Shown: one piece after another, positions 1 through 10,900 of the stretch | How the letters are laid out: each line of letters starts with the position of its first letter | Position numbering within the stretch: the stretch's first letter is position 1 | Assembly: GCA_951802425.1 (NCBI GenBank) | Contig: OX637795.1 | Location: 744,001-808,000, forward strand | Length of the DNA stretch: 64,000 bases | Direction of reading: 5' to 3' | From: Clavaria fumosa | Lineage: Eukaryota; Basidiomycota; Agaricomycetes; Agaricales; Clavariaceae | Made by a program: the position numbers and the translations under genes | The notes under the pieces: model-generated | Databases searched by the model: none | Seen by the model: the letters and a program-made list of their open reading frames with translations, nothing else | Told to the model about the DNA's origin: nothing

Positions 1-1228
1 GTTCCGGAGGGGTCGAGGCCGATCTCTGCCAAGAAATAGCGCAGCCATAAGCCCTGTTTGATTGCGTGCGAGATTGCCATGTACTCTCCCTCTGTCGATG
101 ACGCTGCGACGGTCGGTTGCTTCTTGCTGCCCCAGCACACTGTAGATGACCCCATCTGGAAGATGTAGCCGGATATCGAGTGCCGGTCATCGATGTTGCG
201 GGCCCAGTCAGAGTCTGAGAAGCCAGTGAGAGAGTCCGGATCCTTTGTCGATTCGCCAAGCACTAGCTGCACTCCACGGGTCCCTGCGAGGTAACGTAGA
301 ACGTGTTTCGCCGCCGTCCAGTGCTTCGGGCCTGGGTTGGCATTGAACTGGGCTAGGTGACGGGCTGCGAACACAATGTCCGGGCGTGAGATGTGTGCAA
401 TCCATATTAGAGCTCCGACAAGCTCGCAATCCGGGCATTTTTGCATCTCGTCTACCTCCTCCTCGTTCTGCGGGCAGTCCTGTTTCGAGAGGACCTGTTT
501 CGGTTCCATGGGGGTTTGCTGAGGCTTGCAATCGTCCATCCTGAAGCGTTTGAGGATGGTGTCGATATACTGCCGGTGCGATATGAGGACTTTTCGCGCC
601 GCCTTGTCCTCGATGATCTCAAAGCCCATTACCCAGTCCGGATTTTCTTCTTTCATCTCGAACAGTTTGTGCAGCTCAGATTTAACAGTCTTTAACTCTT
701 GGGGAGAGCTTGCGAAGGACAGAAAGTTGTCGACATGGATGGCTAGGACGGTGTCGCCTGTCTGGTGCGTCGCACAAACACTGCGCTGTCGGAGACGAGC
801 TGATGGAAGTGTATTGATTCTAGTTTGGTTCTCATCAGTTGGTTCCATGCGCACAATGCTTGTTTGAGACCGTAGAGGCTGCGGATCAGTCTGACCGGTC
901 TGCCGGTGCCGTCGTCGAATCCTTCTGGTTGTCGCATGTATATGACGTGCTCCAGGTTGCTGTTTAGGAATGCGCCTGTGACGTCATCTTGTCCACGGTG
1001 CCAACCATGAGCGGCAGAAAGGTGGAGCAGGATGCGGATGGAGTCGAGTCAGACGGTAGGCGAGAATGTGTCGTCGTAGTCGACACCTGGGATTTGCGAG
1101 AAGCCTTGGGCGACCAGGCGGGCTTTGTATCTCGTGATGGAGCCGTCCAGTCCGTACTTGAGGGTGAAGGTCCATTGGCAGCCAATAGGCTTCCTCCCCT
1201 CAGGTAGGTCTTCGCAACAGTCCCTGTA
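1..1228 (-). pseudogene. Copia reverse transcriptase and RNase H, 3' part of pol
   Basis: Motifs of the Copia RT family (RVT_2) read in order on the minus strand: [14 protein letters not shown], then [10 protein letters not shown] and [10 protein letters not shown] near 1050-1150, and SLYGLKQA near 880. The catalytic box reads as VDN near 735, where family members have VDD. RNase H follows with DSDWA near 195 and STEGEYMA near 90. Reading frames change near 760 and 960-1050, so at least two frameshifts are present. This is a relic of the replication enzyme of the surrounding element. Confidence 0.9.
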
Positions 1229-1332
1229 GCCCCATTGTAATGTATCCAGTAAATTCCACCTGGACATGTTACAATGTTGCCTCCCACTTTTCACACTGAG
1301 AGTGCATTGTAATGCTACTGCCCTCTAGCCTC

Positions 1333-1833
1333 TAAGATAGGCCTTGTTCATACACGACTACTTGCATGTGATCAATTTTGTCATGCTCCTGTCATTTTGG
1401 CAGGTGGAAATTATTAGACTTGTATCTCCTCCTGCAAAACCATATTTTTAGCCAATCCAGCTCCTGAGAAGTCTGCTGCTACAGATTAAGAAAGGTTCCC
1501 AGGAGCCAGTTTTTTGATTTGAGATTGCAATGGGACGGAGATGAGGTTGTAGTAAAGTGTTGAAGGAAATTTGCTGACCAATTTATTTTCTGTTTAATTC
1601 TCCCCAATGCCAAAACAGCCCCGCTCAGTCAGAACAAGTATTGGAAACCTTAGAGAATATATTACACCAAAGAAAAGATTGACAAAGCTGCAAGATGAGG
1701 ACAAAGAGAATGTAAGTTTGATACAAATGAACAAGGCCTATCTTACTTGCACTTGTTTTCAGGACTCATGTGAGTGAGCACGTGATTTGTCACAAGTGTC
1801 ACAAGTAGTCGTGTATGAATGAGGCCTATCTTA
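1333..1833. mobile_element. Inner TIR element A, nested in the outer MITE
   Basis: Inverted ends begin TAAGATAGGCCT at 1333 and finish with the complement at 1833, sharing about 32 bp including CATACACGACTACTTG. A second copy of the short terminal motif lies at 1728-1746, so an alternative right end is possible. No coding sequence is seen. It abuts element B exactly. Confidence 0.6.
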
Positions 1834-2395
1834 GCTTGAGATGGCATTATAATGCCCATGTCATTATAGGCCCTGAGGCCATTATAATGCCCATGTCATT
1901 AAAGGCCCTGAGGCCATTACAATGCACACCCTCTGGCACAATGACATTACAATAAGCTAGCTTGAGATGGCATTATAATAAGCTCAAACAAAGACAAATA
2001 TTCATCATAAGCTCAAACACAGACAAACATTTATCATAAGCTCAAACACAGACAAACATTCATCAAATGCCTCTATATTGAAATTCAGCTTATATAAACA
2101 TCAAAATATGGCCTCAAATTAAAACAATATATAAGATTCAATTACCATAGTAGGCTGGGGCTTGAGCTGGGCTGGGCTTATAAGCTCAAACATAGACAAA
2201 CATTCATCAAATATTACCATAGCAGGCTGGGGCTTGAGTTGGGCTGGGCTTTTCCACCATGTCAAGTACGAGGGTATTGTAATGTCATTGTGCCAGAGGG
2301 TGTGCATTGTAATGGCCTCAGGGCCTTTAATGACATGAGCATTATAATGGCCTCAGGGCCTATAATGACATGGGCATTATAATGCCATCTCAAGC
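1834..2395. mobile_element. Inner TIR element B, nested in the outer MITE
   Basis: Long inverted arms of about 125 bp (1834-1960 and 2268-2395) start GCTTGAGATGGCATTATAATG. Each arm repeats a CATTATAATGCCCATGTCATTA-type block twice. The centre holds tandem repeats and two copies of a GGCTGGGGCTTGAG motif. It is non-coding and probably a separate foldback-like unit that inserted into the outer element. Confidence 0.6.
1981..2067. repeat. 3 x 29-bp tandem repeat
   Basis: Three units of 29 bp, each beginning AGCTCAAACA, lie in a row. A fourth, separated unit is at 2183-2211. They form the core of inner TIR element B. Confidence 0.8.
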
Positions 2396-2510
2396 AAGAG
2401 GCATTTATAGGTGACAGGCAGTGGCATTATAATGCACTCTCAGTGTGTAAAGTGGGAGGAAACATCGTAACACATCTGGGTGGAATTTACTGGATACATT
2501 ACAATGGGGC

Positions 2511-2973
2511 TACATGGATGCCTCATCTTTGATTGTCCAAGTACCATGCCTTTTTAACAGGTCAATTTCTTCTCTCATGGCTTCCCACCAACGGTCAGCG
2601 TCACAGCCCCTTACCGCCTCTCTGAAGCTTCCTGGGGTTTCAGGGCCATGGGCCGCAAGGTAGGCAAGCTGTGCAATTTCTGATTGTTGAGTTGGTAGAG
2701 CAATTTCCTCTCTCTGCTTCACTCGCGCTTCACGGGTTGCTCTGTTCTCAGCCTTTTTGGTGAGTTCCTCCTGTCTTTGGGCATCGCTTCTGACTTTTGT
2801 CCAGGTTGGTCAAGATATGCGAGTTGATTGACAGATAGGAGGAGTGATAGGGCGAGAGATAGCGGGTAGTAGCAGATCAGGCTCAGTAGAGGGTATGTGG
2901 TCGTCGTCTGAAGTCGAATCGTTGACTTTGTTTAGAGTGTTGTCAGTTTCAGTATTTGACACCCCCTCGCTTT
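2511..2973 (-). pseudogene. Copia pol linker and start of RT
   Basis: The minus-strand frame reads an acidic/Ser-Pro linker of the type found between integrase and RT in Copia polyproteins. It is followed by FREAVRGCDADRWWEAM and EIDLLKRHGTW, the start of the RT domain (W..A...E...L..N.TW in the family). The frame stops at the outer MITE junction near 2510 and continues in meaning, not in frame, at 1228. Confidence 0.75.
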
Positions 2974-3266
2974 TAGGGATGCCACGGTTCGGTTCTGAAC
3001 TTTGGTTCGAACCTGAATTGGACTGGACCGAACTGAAAATGAGGTTCAGGTTCAGCCAAGTGGGTGAACCGAACCAAAATTGAGGTTCAGAAGCCCAAAT
3101 TTGGGCGAACCATTACCTTATTTGGTAAAAGTCCGGTCCAATGAACCGGACTTGGACTGAACTCAGGTTCAAGGTTCGGAATTTGGCCTGAACCGGACCT
3201 CAAGTCTGGTTCGGGGTTCGAAAAAATTGGCCCTGAACTGGACTTAACCGGACCGTGGCATCCCTA
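2974..3266. mobile_element. hAT-like MITE with 8-bp TSD
   Basis: TIRs TAGGGATGCCACGGTTCGG and its complement bound a 293-bp non-coding element. The 8-bp direct repeat CTCGCTTT flanks it at 2966-2973 and 3267-3274, the duplication size typical of hAT transposons. The interior is rich in GGTTCGG/CCGAACC-like motifs, so much of the element can fold on itself. The TAG at its end supplies the stop codon that ends the upstream gag-integrase frame. Confidence 0.88.
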
Positions 3267-5339
3267 CTCGCTTTGAGCAGGGGCAACGATTTCGTTGTCG
3301 ATGGTTGGGACTGTCTCATATGCTATGACATCCCTGGATGTTATTAGTTTCCTTTTCGACGGTATCCAAACGATGTAGCCTTTTGAGTTCTGTGCGAGTC
3401 CACATAGTATCCCATCTAAAGAGTGCGCATCAAGTTTTCGGCGTTTCTTGGGGTCCACGCGCGCATGGCACTTCGATCCGAATACTCGTAGCTCTGACAC
3501 GTCAGGTTTTTCACCTGTGAATGCTTCCTCAGGTGTGACATTATTGAGTGCTTGTGTCAGGCTGCAATTTCGGGTGTCGGATGTGTACTGGTGTGCGAGG
3601 GCCCAGAAAGCGTTGCTCAGTTTCGTGTCATGTAATAGACAGAGTGCATGTTCATGTGTGGTGCGATTGAAACGCTCCGCTACGCCGTTCTGTTGTGGTG
3701 TATCAGGCGTTGAGATTTCATGGGTGATCCCCTTGGATTTAAACCAATCTAATAGTCCGCCTTCCATGAATTCTCCACCAGCATCAGATCTGACAGTTCT
3801 GACTTTCCGACCGGTTGAGGTTTCGAGATGGGTGATCAGGGATTTGATTAGGTCTGGGGCGTCACTTTTCTTTTTCATGAACTCCTTCCAGCCCTTTCGT
3901 GAATGGTCATCCACTACTGCTAGGGTATAGCGGTGTCCTCCGATTGATGTGTCGAAAGGTCCCTGGAGATCCATGTGGAGACGATCAAGTGGACCCTTTG
4001 CCCTTTTTCTACCATCTTTGGGGAAAGGTGCTTGCAGGTGCTTTCCTTTTGTGCATCCCTCACATGGTCCTAGCATCTCGCCAGTTCTCAGGTCTAGACT
4101 GTTGACCAATTTATTCTTGGCCATGTGACGGATACTAGCCTCGTTGAGGTGACCAAATTGGCGGTGCCAGATCTCGATGCTGAGTGGGGTAGCAGATTGC
4201 GCAGTGAATGCCACGTCGCAGGGTTGAGTCGATGTCAGTGAGATGACGCATTTCAGCTCGTATAGGCCATTGGATAGGTTCCCCTCCATTGCGACTGTTC
4301 TGTTGGCTTTGTAGATGGAGACTTTTCCTCCTTTCTTATGGATCTCAAGTCCTTTTCTGTCAATTCTGTTCTCTGATATCAGGTTGTCGGCAGCGTCAGG
4401 ACAGTAGCTGACATTAAGAAGGGAAAGTGTATGGTCAGCCTGGCCATTAACGGAGCAAATTATGTCAACTCGTCCTTCCCCATGGACTTCGAGCTTAGGT
4501 CCGGATTTGTTTATGCTTCCTATGGTCGTGTGTTTGGGGGAGAAGGTTCTGAAGGCTTGGCGGTTGTTACATATATGGTTCGTGGAGCCGCTATCAAGGA
4601 TGAATCTATATTGAGACAAGGATCTGTCCCTGGTTGCCAGGTAAGAGGAGTGGGAGTGTTCGGATTCGGAGTCACTTTGTTGAGCGACCGCTTCGTTCGC
4701 TTGTCCTCTCGTCTTCTCTGGCTTGTTTTCTTTTCCTTTCTTAGCCTTTTTCTTTTGTTGGCGTGGTCCCTTTCCTTCAGCTCCGCCCCCTTTTGACCAG
4801 CATCCATCAAGCCAGTGGCCGGCTACCCTGCAGTTCGTACAGAATGGTTCGCCTGGACGTGCAGTTCTATCTTTGCCATTTATGGTTTTGTTCCCCTTAT
4901 TGGCTGCGTGGTATGCGTTTGCTGATGCCTCTTGGTTCGTTCGAACCCCAAATTCATCTTTAATGCGGCGTTCGACTTCGGCGGCAGTGTATTTTACAGG
5001 TAAACCCGCAAAGACATAGTTCCAGGTCGGCGGCATCGAGATCCGAAGAAAACACGTGAACATATCGTTGTCAATGTTTCGGTTCATTAGGATTAGGTCG
5101 TGTCTGAGGGATTTCATCTTCGCAATATGGGCGAGAAGGTCCTCTCCATCGACATAGTGTGTTGTGACCAGCGCAGTTATTGTGAGTGTCCAATCTGTAA
5201 TGGTTTGACCAGAAAATAAGTGTCTTGTCTCCTGCCAGATCTCAGCAGCAGCCGTGAGGTGGCTGACTTGGTTGACAATTTCGTCGGCCATGTTCGTTGT
5301 GAGGATTGATCAGACGAGGGCATTTGCGCATTCCCAGTA
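3267..5339 (-). pseudogene. Copia gag (C-terminal part)-protease-integrase
   Basis: A 675-residue open frame. Residues about 1-115 match the UBN2-type Copia gag. A CX2CX4HX4C zinc knuckle (CTNCRVAGHWLDGC) lies near residue 150. The aspartic protease motif DSGSTNHIC is near 233 and the GAG-pre-integrase HRQFGHLNEASIRHM near 377. The integrase core has D at LHMDLQGPF, D at VVDDHSRKG and QQNGVAERFN near 557. It ends at the TAG of the hAT-like MITE. Its ATG at 5291 is probably not the original start: gag begins at 5999 and is cut by the MITE at 5340-5721, with an in-frame TGA at 5312-5310 where CGA is likely ancestral. Confidence 0.92.
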
Positions 5340-5721
5340 CTGTATCATTTCGACCACATGTTCACGCCACACTTACATAAGCAAGTGGTCACGCATCCAC
5401 TCGGAGTTCAGAGCTCAACATGATGTGTGACCGGGGTTGAAACAAGTTCAAGCCGGTCAACGAGCAGATTTTGAGGAGGTGGAGGAGGCTCAGCAGTTGA
5501 GTATCGCAGCAATTGTTAAACAACTAGAAGAGATACAAGAAGGGGGGAGAGGGCAAAGGCATAAATTGAAAAGCAGTAGGTACAATAATGACTTCGAGGC
5601 TCATTGAAATTAGTCACGCCTCCAAGTTCATCTATGAAAATATTGCGTGACAGTCACGCAGTTTGTGTTCAGTTCAGAGGTCCGCGTGACGCGTGACGAA
5701 CATGTGGTCGAAATGGTACAG
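5340..5721. mobile_element. TA-flanked MITE in Copia gag
   Basis: A 382-bp non-coding element with inverted ends CTGTAYCATTTCGACCACAT, flanked by TA at 5338-5339 and 5722-5723. Its insertion splits the gag frame between GEKTTY and WECANAL. A related TIR start (TACTGTACCATTT) occurs alone at about 6655. Confidence 0.82.
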
Positions 5722-5999
5722 TATGTCGTTTTCTCTCCGCTCACAGGTCTTGGGACTCTATCATCGCAGTACTCAAATAATCTATTCATTGCTAGGGTTG
5801 ATTCCATCATCATCATCCAGGCAACGTAGTTATTTGGTTCGAGCCTTCGTGGTAAACGGAGTAGGCCAAGATACTTTGTGGGGTCGATCATGGACTCGAG
5901 CGTCCAGTGTTCGCTCGCTAGCGATGGTGCGTCATCACGTTCCTTTCCTTTTGGTGTGTTGGGCTCGGTTGTTGAGCCGGATGAGACAGATCCTGTCAT
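5722..5999 (-). pseudogene. Copia gag N-terminus
   Basis: Starts with ATG at 5999. After a Ser/Thr-rich leader it reads LEPNNYVAWMMMMESTLAMN, the typical start of a UBN2 gag domain (L.G.NY..W...M...L). The frame runs into the MITE at 5721. The rest of gag resumes at 5339. Confidence 0.8.
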
Positions 6000-6749
6000 A
6001 GTGGTTTGTTGTGGTAGCGAGTGTCAGGAAACGAGTGTCGTGGGTTGCGAAATAACAAGGGTATGATACGGTCGAGCGGTGAGCGTCAACCGGGTCTCAT
6101 AATCTGTCGAAGATCTGATAGAGATCCTCAGTCGTAGTACGAAGACTAAGTATTATTGGTTAGCTACCTGATAGAGATCTATGTAATGAGTAAGTAGGTG
6201 ATAACGAGCAAATATACTGTGCACATACCCTCAGTCATAGTACGAAGACTGAGGGTATGTGGTACGCGTCGTACGAGAAAATATTAAACTTATTACGTAA
6301 GATTATACTCTACGATAGCGCAATGTTGAACTCCAACAGTGACATTGTCGAACAGTGCGAAGATAAACCTTACTCCAATGTCACATTATGTCAGCAATCC
6401 TGGTTTTATGTTAATGCTTGGTTTTATGTTCAGATCAGTCTGTATGAAATGATTACTGTAACTAGTCTGAGCAAATAAGAGAAAAGCACAAAAAAGGAGC
6501 TGAGCAAGGTGTGTGGAGGCGCTGCTGTATATCATGGCTGTGATCAGTGTGGGAAAGCGGTAGTGTGAAATTGAGAAAGGTTCAAGATCTGAACAGCCTG
6601 GAAAGCATCACGCTTTGTGCCATTCACATTTATCAGCATATCGACCATAATGCATACTGTACCATTTAAGTCAAAGTCAATTGACCAGTGGGTGTGACAT
6701 GTGACACAATTTGACCGAAAATGACTGTGACATGTGACATCAGCAAAAA
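6000..6749. other. Copia leader/5' LTR region, no gene seen
   Basis: No convincing coding sequence. It should contain the primer-binding site and 5' LTR of the Copia element; a TGTTGGAGTTC start on the minus strand near 6344 is a candidate LTR edge. A motif CTCAGTCRTAGTACGAAGACT occurs twice (about 6131 and 6230). At 6655 a lone TIR-like sequence resembles the MITE at 5340. Confidence 0.4.
6224..6259. other. Perfect 13-bp hairpin
   Basis: Stem CATACCCTCAGTC (6224-6236) pairs with GACTGAGGGTATG (6247-6259) around a 10-nt loop. It lies in the expected 5' LTR region of the Copia element. Its role is unknown. Confidence 0.7.
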
Positions 6750-7385
6750 TTGACCACTGCCATGGCCTTCGAAATTCCTGGCAAGATCCTGCAGCTTAGC
6801 CTACCCAGCCAGACACTCTCAGTTTCCACATTCCTAGAATTTAAAAGGCTGGAGCCAAAAATCCAATACAAAACAGAGGATTTCTGTCTTGCTGAGCATC
6901 TTTCAGACACATCAATTAAGGATGCTGTAAATCTCTTGTCAAATCCAATGCCTTTGCCATCTGTTGTTAACAACATCCTTAACTGTCTCAAGACTACAGC
7001 CTCATCTGCAAACATGTCGATAGCCTGTCTGGATGTTGAATCAGGACACACAAATTTTTTTCCTGTCTGGTTTGTCATGTACTGGCAAGAGATTCAAAGT
7101 GTCTGGAAAGCCCAGGATTCCTGGATGCTAGCTAACTGGTATCTACAGGTTTTGTCTCAAAGGGGGAGTGCAAAATTGAAGGGGCTTGTGGGTGATGTGT
7201 ACAATGCACTGTCCAAGTTGCCATGGCATGGGTTAGCTTGAGGATTTGAAGAAAGCCATGAAATCACTTGCCTTCACATCTATGCAACCAATTCCTGGCT
7301 CTGGAGCACTCATGAGGACCAACTGCTTGAGTTACTGCAACAAGATTTAATTAAACACCAAGACAATGTGGGGCAGGTGCTGGTT
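6750..7385 (+). pseudogene. C48/Ulp1-like peptidase gene, 5' part
   Basis: A frame of 164 codons from about 6750 ends at a TGA (7239-7241) that looks like a CGA mutation. The same frame then continues (GFEESHEITCLH) to the LINE insertion at 7385. Joined across the LINE, the frame reads NVGQVL then VESTYF, so both parts are one gene. This part has no catalytic motif that I recognise. The family assignment rests on the 3' part. Ulp1-like peptidases often travel with large fungal DNA transposons, so this may be a transposon passenger and not a host gene. Confidence 0.55.
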
Positions 7386-7402
7386 TTTTTTTTTTTTTTT
7401 TT
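7384..7402 (-). other. LINE 3' poly(A) tract
   Basis: About 19-20 T residues on the plus strand directly follow the left TSD. This is the tail left by target-primed reverse transcription. It fixes the minus-strand orientation of the LINE. Confidence 0.88.
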
Positions 7403-7934
7403 CCTATTTTATACTCTGTTGGGGCATTGCCCTATGTTCGAGTTTACATGTAGTTAGTCTACTTCTATAGAATGTTTTCATTTGGTTCGATCTGGTCATG
7501 TGCGGGGGTCAACACTGAGCGTCGACCTGCGCGGAAGTCCGCGACAGTGTGATGAGGGTATGATGGGGTGTGGAGTTGATGTCTTTATAGTACAGCATGT
7601 GGTTGGTGGGGGTCTGCAGTGTCTAGAAGGTGATCTGTCGGGTGCGTTAAAAAACCCCATTCTTCTTTGGGGAAAAAGCTACTGGCAGTCGTTCGAAGGT
7701 TGAAAGCGTCTACAGCACTATCAGTAAGGTGTGAGGTGTGAGAGATGCGGGGGGAGAGAGGGGGAGAGGGGGGGGAGAGTGGGAGAGGGGGAGGGCCGCG
7801 GGGGGGGTGGTAGTGTCGGTGGTGGTGGGGGTCCGGGTTCGGGTTCGGGGTCGGAGTTAAGGGCATCGTCGTCATCATCCTCGTTGTCGTTATGGTGCGT
7901 CTATTGTCAAGTGTCCGGTGTCCGGTGTCGCATG

Positions 7935-10900
7935 TCATGCGTCGAGTGTCGTGTGTCGTGTGTGTAAGTCGTGTGAGCCGTTCGTCGTGTGTCGAAATCT
8001 TCTTGTCTTTCCTATGTATTTGAATAGGTATTTTATGGCCGTTTGGTTCGTTAGTAGTTTGGTTATTGATCGTGCGTCGCGTCCTATCTCCAGTTGTAGT
8101 TGCTCTTGTAGGTGTCGAAGGCCAGGGCATTTGATCAGGAAGTGTATGACCGTTTCTTCTTCTTCTTCGCATATCGGGCAGAGTGGGGTCTGACTGTTGC
8201 CCGTCCTGTGTAGGTATTTGTTGAGGGCGATGTGTCCGGAGCGTAGTTGTAGAAGCATTGCTGCCTGTTTGCGGGGGAGGGCTTTTGTGAGTGTGAGGAA
8301 TTGCTGTGACGGTAGGGAGTTATCGATCTTAGCCGTTCTCGCGTATCTCGGCGATGCCCTCCAGGCCTTCCTCGCCCTTTCCTTGATTTTTGTCTCGTAG
8401 GTTTGTTTGGTGGCCGCTTTGTTTGTCGGTAGGGGATGTCGCAGGTACTTGGGCAGGTGTTGTCGCCCCGATGTTGTGCCTGCCGCGGCCTGTTTCGCTA
8501 GGGCATCCGCCTCCTCGTTGCCTGCTATTCCTTCGTGTCCTGGTGTCCATACGATCTCGCATATGAAGCCGCCCGCTTTGGAATGCGCCTTGTTTATTAG
8601 ATTGATGAACTCATCGACTAGCGCATGTCCGGACGTGGGCTTTTGCAGCATTGTCGCTTGGATGGCCGCCTGGTTGTCGGTCGCAATTACGGCCGAGGCG
8701 AAGGGCATGGTTTCTGTAATTAGTAGTTGTGCTGCTAGAATCAATCCTGTTACTTCTGCGTTGTATACCGTATGTCTGGTGGCGTTCCCGAGGTGGTATT
8801 GTAGGATTCGGTCTGGTCGTCCTTCTCTTACCGACGTGGCTGCCGCTCCTATTCCCCCATTATGGCCCGAGCCATCTGTGAAGATCTTGATGTCCGCAGT
8901 ATGTTCTCTTATGCGTTGTGTTGCGTCCTCCTTATTCTGGTCAATCTGAACTGTGTACCTTGGGACATACTTTGGTCCGCGTCAGGTGGTTTCGATAGTC
9001 TCCATCTTGTCCAGGTTCAGTCTTGGATGTGCAGCCGTAAGGGTGTGAAGAGGGGTGCGATGGTGTTTTACCTGGGCTTGGCGCGCCCTGCGGATGTGTT
9101 GGTGTATCGGATTGCTCTCTGGTAGGGTTGTCATCCTTAGTAGTGCTCTGTAGCGTACCTTTTCCAGGATTAGGTGGAAAGGGGGGACGTTGGCATGTGC
9201 TTCGAGGACATCGGTGGCGGTGGTCCTGAGTGCTCCCAGTAACAGTAGCGCCTGCCTGTGGATTCCGGTGAGTTTTCCGATGCGCCCGGTGTATTTGGTC
9301 TGGCATCGTCCTGGGGCTCGGTTGGGGGGGGTTGCCCAGACGTCCGCCGCATACAAGATCTTCGGTATGCATACTGCAGTGTATAGTCGGCGTGCTAGGT
9401 GGAGGGGGATGCCCCGCGTTGGCTTGGCGATGCGCCTGCATTGGATGGCCCAGTCCGCGCCTTTGGCGATGGCCGCTGATGCTTGCTCTGCCCAGCTGAG
9501 GGATTGGTGTATCGTGACTCCGAGGAATTTTGTTGTTTGTACCGGTTTGATTAGGATGTCTTGTATCCGTATGGCAGGTCTGACAATCGGTTGTCTTTTC
9601 CTGGGCTGGAATGGTCGTGGCTCTTGACGCCGCGAGAATCCGATTAGGGCGAATTTCGAGATCTCAAACTCACAATTGTGTGTCCTTGCCCAATGAAGCA
9701 CTCCGTTTTCCTTCTCCATCTCGCTCTTGATCTTGCTGTTCGCCTCTTGGAAGTTGGCTCCTCGTGCGATTATTACTAGGTCGTCTATGTATCCACTTGC
9801 CATTATGTCATTGGATCGTTTGGCCATTGGAGCTTCCAGCGCCGGGGAGTTGTATAGGATGTAGCAGATGGGGGAGAGGGGGCATCCTTGGTCTAGGCCT
9901 GCATGTATGTCGAGGGGGTCTGACCTGTAGTCATCGAAAGCGATTACTGTTTTTCGTCCCTGTAGTTTTGTGGCGATCCAGTCCGTGTATTCTCTGGGTA
10001 TTCCTCGCATCCGCATGTCGTGCCGCAGGGTGTCGATGTCCACCGAGGGGAAAGCGCCCTTGACGTCTAGAAAGAGGGCTGAGGCTACCTTACCTACCCG
10101 CCATGCGTCTTGTACAAATTTCACCACTAGGTGAATGGCATCAGTGGTCGTCCTGCCTGGCCTCCCTCCAAAGTGTTGTCTCGGTAGTAGGTTATATTTT
10201 TCCGTAATGTATGTTAAGTCTTCTGCCACCGCCATGGACAGGGGTTTTGCGATCGTGCATAGTAGCACGATGGGGCGGTAGGCCTTGGGCACAGTGTAGT
10301 CTGGTCGTCCAGGTTTTCGTAGGACCACAGAGTCGTATTCCTTCCAGTGTTTAGGGTAGACCCCTAGTTCGAAAGTCGCCCTGTAAATCGGGAGCAAGTG
10401 GGGGATGATTAGCGCTGCAGATTTCTTTAGTACTACATTTGCAATGTCGCCACTCATCACTGCTTTGAATGGTTTAATCTTTGCTATGGCTCGGTATACT
10501 TGTGCTTCGGTTATTGGTCGGAATCTGCATATTGGGTCCGGGTACGCCGCCTCGTCGGGGACCATGGGCATCGCCGGTGGGGGGGGAAAGAAAGTGTGGT
10601 GTAGGATTTGGCTCTTGCGCTCATTTGTGTGTGCGTGTGTCTCCTGATTTCCTGTGTTCTGTGCTCGCACATCTTGAAGGTTGGGGATTCGAGTTCGGCC
10701 TCCATCTGATGACGGTGTTGAGATTAGTCTGTGCGCATCCCATACCTCGGGGTCTGCTAGTTCCTCGATCCATCTCTCCCAGTGTTCGCGCTTTGTCCTT
10801 CTGATCATCTGGGAGTAATCATTTTTGATCCTTCGCCATTCTTCATGTGCGGGGTGTGTTGGGGTGAGACGGGCGCGGTAGGCGCGGGAGCTGGCCCGAC

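Larger units (their letters stand above)
1229..2510. mobile_element. Outer TIR element (MITE-like) in Copia RT
   Basis: Ends are imperfect inverted repeats of about 90 bp starting GCCCCATTGTAATG at 1229 and ending in its complement at 2510. The element is flanked by TA on both sides (1227-1228 and 2511-2512), as expected for Tc1/mariner-type insertion. Removing it rejoins the Copia RT reading frame between TWTIKDEA and EDLPEGRK. No transposase is encoded, so it is non-autonomous. It contains two further inverted-repeat units. Confidence 0.82.
1..5999 (-). mobile_element. Ty1/Copia LTR retrotransposon, decayed, cut by window start
   Basis: Read on the minus strand, the element runs gag (from 5999), zinc knuckle, aspartic protease and integrase (to 3267), then a linker, reverse transcriptase and RNase H that leave the window at base 1. 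The gag-PR-IN-RT-RH order is diagnostic of Copia. It is interrupted by TIR elements at 1229-2510, 2974-3266 and 5340-5721, and by frameshifts and TGA stops, so it cannot move by itself. The 3' LTR lies outside the window. The 5' LTR should lie at about 6060-6350, but I could not fix its ends. Confidence 0.93.
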
